Below are positions 62,057-64,000 of a stretch of DNA of 64,000 bases, piece after piece. Origin of the DNA: JAKPAM01 sp047601745 (GTDB lineage Bacteria; Pseudomonadota; Gammaproteobacteria; Burkholderiales; Burkholderiaceae_E); the NCBI GenBank assembly GCA_047601745.1, contig JASGIS010000001.1, positions 4,526,001 through 4,590,000 on the forward strand. Direction: 5' to 3'. The notes beneath the pieces were generated by a model. The model saw nothing but the letters and a program-made list of their open reading frames with translations, did no database searches and was not told the DNA's origin. The translations under genes were made by a program, and so were the position numbers. Position 1 is the stretch's first letter. Each line of letters begins with the position of its first letter.

Positions 62057-62256
62057 CAGCAGAGGTCGGGCAGGTCGATGCCCGACCGCTCCGCCCGGCG
62101 GTGGCGGCAGTGGCAGTGGCAGTGGCAGTGGCGCGCCGGGGCGCGCAGGGCAAGGGCGAGGGCGGTGGCCGGCGCGTCGATGACGTCGCCGCCGGGGCCG
62201 AGGAACCGCGTCGCGATCATCACCGACGGATGGTCCGGGATGCTGATCGCCGTCAC
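62056..62256 (-). CDS. Small His/Cys-repeat protein, uncertain
   Basis: 66 residues from GTG 62256 (TAISIPDHPSVMIATRFLGP). It contains HCHCHCHC encoded by four tandem GGCAGT hexamers (plus 62106-62129). The stop is coupled to the transporter start. A metal-linked role for the pair can be imagined, but the reading frame itself is not certain. Confidence 0.4.
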   Translation of the reverse strand: MTAISIPDHPSVMIATRFLGPGGDVIDAPATALALALRAPARHCHCHCHCRHRRAERSGIDLPDLC

Positions 62257-62568
62257 GCCGGGTGCGCGCAGGCGATGAGCACTTGAATCGAGACCGCAAT
62301 CAACGACGGATTCCCCCGGCAGGAAACGACAACCTGTTCGATATCAGCATGATAAGGGCTCGGAGAAAGTCTCGTCTCCCGCTCCGGATTCCGGTCGGCG
62401 GATTTCAGCCCGATGTCTGCGGATCGATGACGGGGCCATCGCCTGTCGGCACCTCGCGCGCGAGTCGCACGGCAAGTCGCCGCGAGCTTGGACACACGGC
62501 GCCGGCCGACCTCGGCGCCGTCGCCCATTCCCGCGCGAACAACCGGGACGTTTGCACGAAGGCGCCTA
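62257..62568. other. Intergenic region with second attachment-like site
   Basis: 312 bases without a gene; contains the degraded tRNA-Gly end at 62369-62386 and its flank. Nothing else clear. Confidence 0.5.
62369..62386 (+). other. Second tRNA-Gly 3'-end copy (degraded att site)
   Basis: GTCTCGTCTCCCGCTCCG equals the site at 52609-52626 except the final base. Similarity goes on: GATT follows in both, and GATGTCTG-GG recurs further on. Same orientation, 9.76 kb apart, so it bounds the segment 52.6-62.4 kb. Confidence 0.65.
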
Positions 62569-62922
62569 TCACTGGACCACCTTCAAGCCGCGGATCTTGA
62601 CCTTCGAGGCGCCGACGATCGGCTTGTCGTACTTGCCGCTCAACTCCACCGTGCTCGTCTCGTTCACCGTTTGGCCGGCGGGCCAGTTTTCGCGCTCGAT
62701 CTTGATCGGAATTTCGCCGGTCTCGTCTGCAAACTGATACTTCTCTTCGCCGATTCGCTTGACGATGTGGCCACGCAGCGTGACGAGCTGGTCGTCTTTG
62801 CCGGCATCGAGAAGCTGCTTGACCGTCGTGGCGGCCGGCTGTTCGCTGGGGCCGGTGTATTGCGCATGCGCGGCGGCCGCAATGGACAGCGCGGCCAGGG
62901 TAACGAAGACTTGTTTTCTCAT
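62569..62922 (-). CDS. ygiW: YgiW/YdeI-type OB-fold stress protein
   Basis: 117 residues with signal peptide (VFVTLAALSIAAAAHAQ) and a BOF (bacterial OB-fold) domain: VKQLLDAGKDDQLVTLRGHI, YQFADETGEIPIKIE, VELSGKYDKP. Periplasmic, stress-linked in E. coli, where ygiW lies beside qseBC as here. Divergent from the response regulator. Confidence 0.88.
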   Translation of the reverse strand: MRKQVFVTLAALSIAAAAHAQYTGPSEQPAATTVKQLLDAGKDDQLVTLRGHIVKRIGEEKYQFADETGEIPIKIERENWPAGQTVNETSTVELSGKYDKPIVGASKVKIRGLKVVQ

Positions 62923-63026
62923 CGGTGCTCCTTCTGGAAAAAACGGCTCGGCAGCCGCGATGGAAAGAAGTCTATGAACTCGAAACTGAAGCTGACGTTA
63001 GGGCAGGGCGCTGCAAGCGCTTACCG

Positions 63027-63043
63027 CGTTAACTCGGCGTTAA
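63027..63043 (+). promoter_or_regulatory. Direct-repeat box upstream of qseB-like gene
   Basis: CGTTAA (63027-63032) and CGTTAA (63038-63043) are exact hexamers at 11-bp spacing, about 64 bases before the regulator start. OmpR/PhoB-type regulators such as PmrA and QseB bind such spaced direct repeats. Confidence 0.6.
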
Positions 63044-63106
63044 TCCTCCGAAGGATAGGCTTGCAGCGCCTTTTTCCGGAAAGAGGCGGGGCAGGATGAC
63101 GAGGGA

Positions 63107-63769
63107 ATGCGAGTACTGCTGGTTGAAGACGATCCGTTGATCGGGCATGGCTTGCGCATCGGCTTGCGCCGCGAGGGGTTTGCCGTCGACTGGACGCGCG
63201 ACGGCGGCGAGGGGGCGCTCGCATTGCGTACGGCAAGCTATGGGCTGGTGCTGCTCGACCTGGGGCTGCCCAAGCAGGACGGCATGGCGCTGCTTGCCGA
63301 GCTGCGGCAGCGGAACGATGCGACGCCCGTGATCATCATTACCGCGCGCGACAGCATTCCGGATCGTGTCGCCGGCCTGGACAGCGGCGCCGACGACTAT
63401 CTGGTCAAGCCGTTTGCGCTCGAGGAACTGCTGGCGCGGATTCGTGTGATCAACCGGCGGCAGGACGGTCGTACCCAGGCCATGCTCGTTGCCGGCGCAT
63501 TGCGCCTCGATCCGATCCAGCATCGGTGCTGGCGGCATGCCGAGGAAATTTCTCTCACGGCTCGAGAGTTCGCGCTGCTCGAAGAACTGATGCGCAAGCC
63601 TGGTGCCGTCGCGACGCGGGAACAACTGGAGGAGTGCCTGTACGGCTGGAACGAAGAAATCGAGAGCAACACGATTTCGGTCCACATCCACAACCTGCGC
63701 CGCAAACTGGGCGCCGAAGCGATCCGCAATGTGCGCGGTGTCGGCTACCGGATCGGGGACGTCGAATGA
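63107..63769 (+). CDS. qseB: OmpR-family response regulator, QseB/PmrA-like
   Basis: 220 residues. Receiver domain with MRVLLVEDDP, phosphorylation site D51 in VLLDLGLP and a K in DDYLVKPF; C-terminal winged helix (EISLTAREFALLEELM to NVRGVGYRIGD). Operon with the sensor kinase (ATGA overlap). Confidence 0.9.
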   Translation: MRVLLVEDDPLIGHGLRIGLRREGFAVDWTRDGGEGALALRTASYGLVLLDLGLPKQDGMALLAELRQRNDATPVIIITARDSIPDRVAGLDSGADDYLVKPFALEELLARIRVINRRQDGRTQAMLVAGALRLDPIQHRCWRHAEEISLTAREFALLEELMRKPGAVATREQLEECLYGWNEEIESNTISVHIHNLRRKLGAEAIRNVRGVGYRIGDVE

Positions 63770-64000
63770 GCAGGCCTCTTTCGCGTTGGTTCATGTCCTC
63801 GCTGCGCCGACGCTTGCTGTTGTGGCTACTGCCTGCCACGCTGTTCGCCGGTGCGCTGGCGAGCGCGGCGACGTGGTGGAGTTCGGTCGCCGATCTGGAC
63901 GAGCTGCTGAACGACCAGATGAAAGCCATCGCGCAACACGTCGTCGTCGATGCCGACGGTCGCTTGTCTCTCGTCGGCGTGGATCGCAAGGGCCGCCTGT
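63766..64000 (+). CDS. qseC: Sensor histidine kinase, QseC-like (partial)
   Basis: First 78 residues only; ATG 63766 overlaps the regulator stop. N-terminal helix LLLWLLPATLFAGALASAAT and the start of the periplasmic sensor region (DLDELLNDQMKAIAQHVVVD), as in QseC/PmrB kinases. Cut by the window edge. Confidence 0.85.
   Translation, partial: MSRPLSRWFMSSLRRRLLLWLLPATLFAGALASAATWWSSVADLDELLNDQMKAIAQHVVVDADGRLSLVGVDRKGRL

Overview
The window is GC-rich proteobacterial DNA. Most of it (about 6.3 to 52.6 kb) is the core of a large integrative and conjugative element (ICE) of the ICEclc/PFGI-1 class. It carries a MobH-type relaxase, a complete GI-type (MPF-G) type IV secretion gene set with the usual PFL_46xx-47xx families, and the ICE maintenance and regulation genes (topB, ssb, parA, parB-like, alpA). 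Gene families and base composition suggest a gamma- or betaproteobacterium, perhaps Xanthomonadaceae or Burkholderiales; no gene seen fixes the genus. No integrase is in the window; it would be expected beyond the left edge.

Layout. 1-5.9 kb is cargo: a five-gene minus-strand operon (MFS exporter, fatty acyl-AMP ligase, fatty acid desaturase, hotdog thioesterase, cytochrome P450 cut by the window edge) with a divergent ArsR-type regulator and a perfect 19-bp palindrome between them. 6.3-11.1 kb holds the relaxase, a decayed prlF-yhaV toxin-antitoxin pair, DUF3742 and an HNH-nuclease-like gene. 11.1-33.6 kb is the conjugation machinery on the minus strand, interrupted by a plus-strand abiEi-abiEii module and by dsbA-like and radC-like genes. 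33.6-40.7 kb is a run of small accessory ICE genes (DUF3275, DUF932, DUF3577 and unknowns). 41.5-51.6 kb holds topB, ssb, an InrR-like gene, replication-type genes, and a probable BisC, BisD/ParB, Shi, ParA, AlpA, BisR regulatory block.

The ICE end is marked at 52609-52626 by an 18-bp copy of a tRNA-Gly 3' end, followed by a terminator hairpin with a group IIC intron inserted just behind it. From 54.6 to 62.4 kb is a decaying accessory segment: FitA/FitB remnant, an intact PrlF-YhaV pair, two EamA transporters plus one internally deleted one, a MocR regulator, an azoreductase fragment, a DODA dioxygenase and a gutted LysR gene. It ends at a second, degraded copy of the tRNA-Gly 3' end (62369-62386). 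Beyond that lies a ygiW-qseB-qseC type stress and two-component locus, cut by the right edge.

The most striking observation is a family of five structured leader elements (near 17.2, 35.9, 38.2, 39.3 and 40.8 kb). Each lies 97-150 nt upstream of a different ICE accessory gene. Each can fold into three stem-loops plus a pseudoknot, and stems and pseudoknot change by compensatory substitutions between copies. They look like a cis-regulatory RNA regulon of the element. A second shared signal is a 17-bp palindrome found three times, upstream of the InrR operon and of topB, which fits a binding site for the element's own master regulator.
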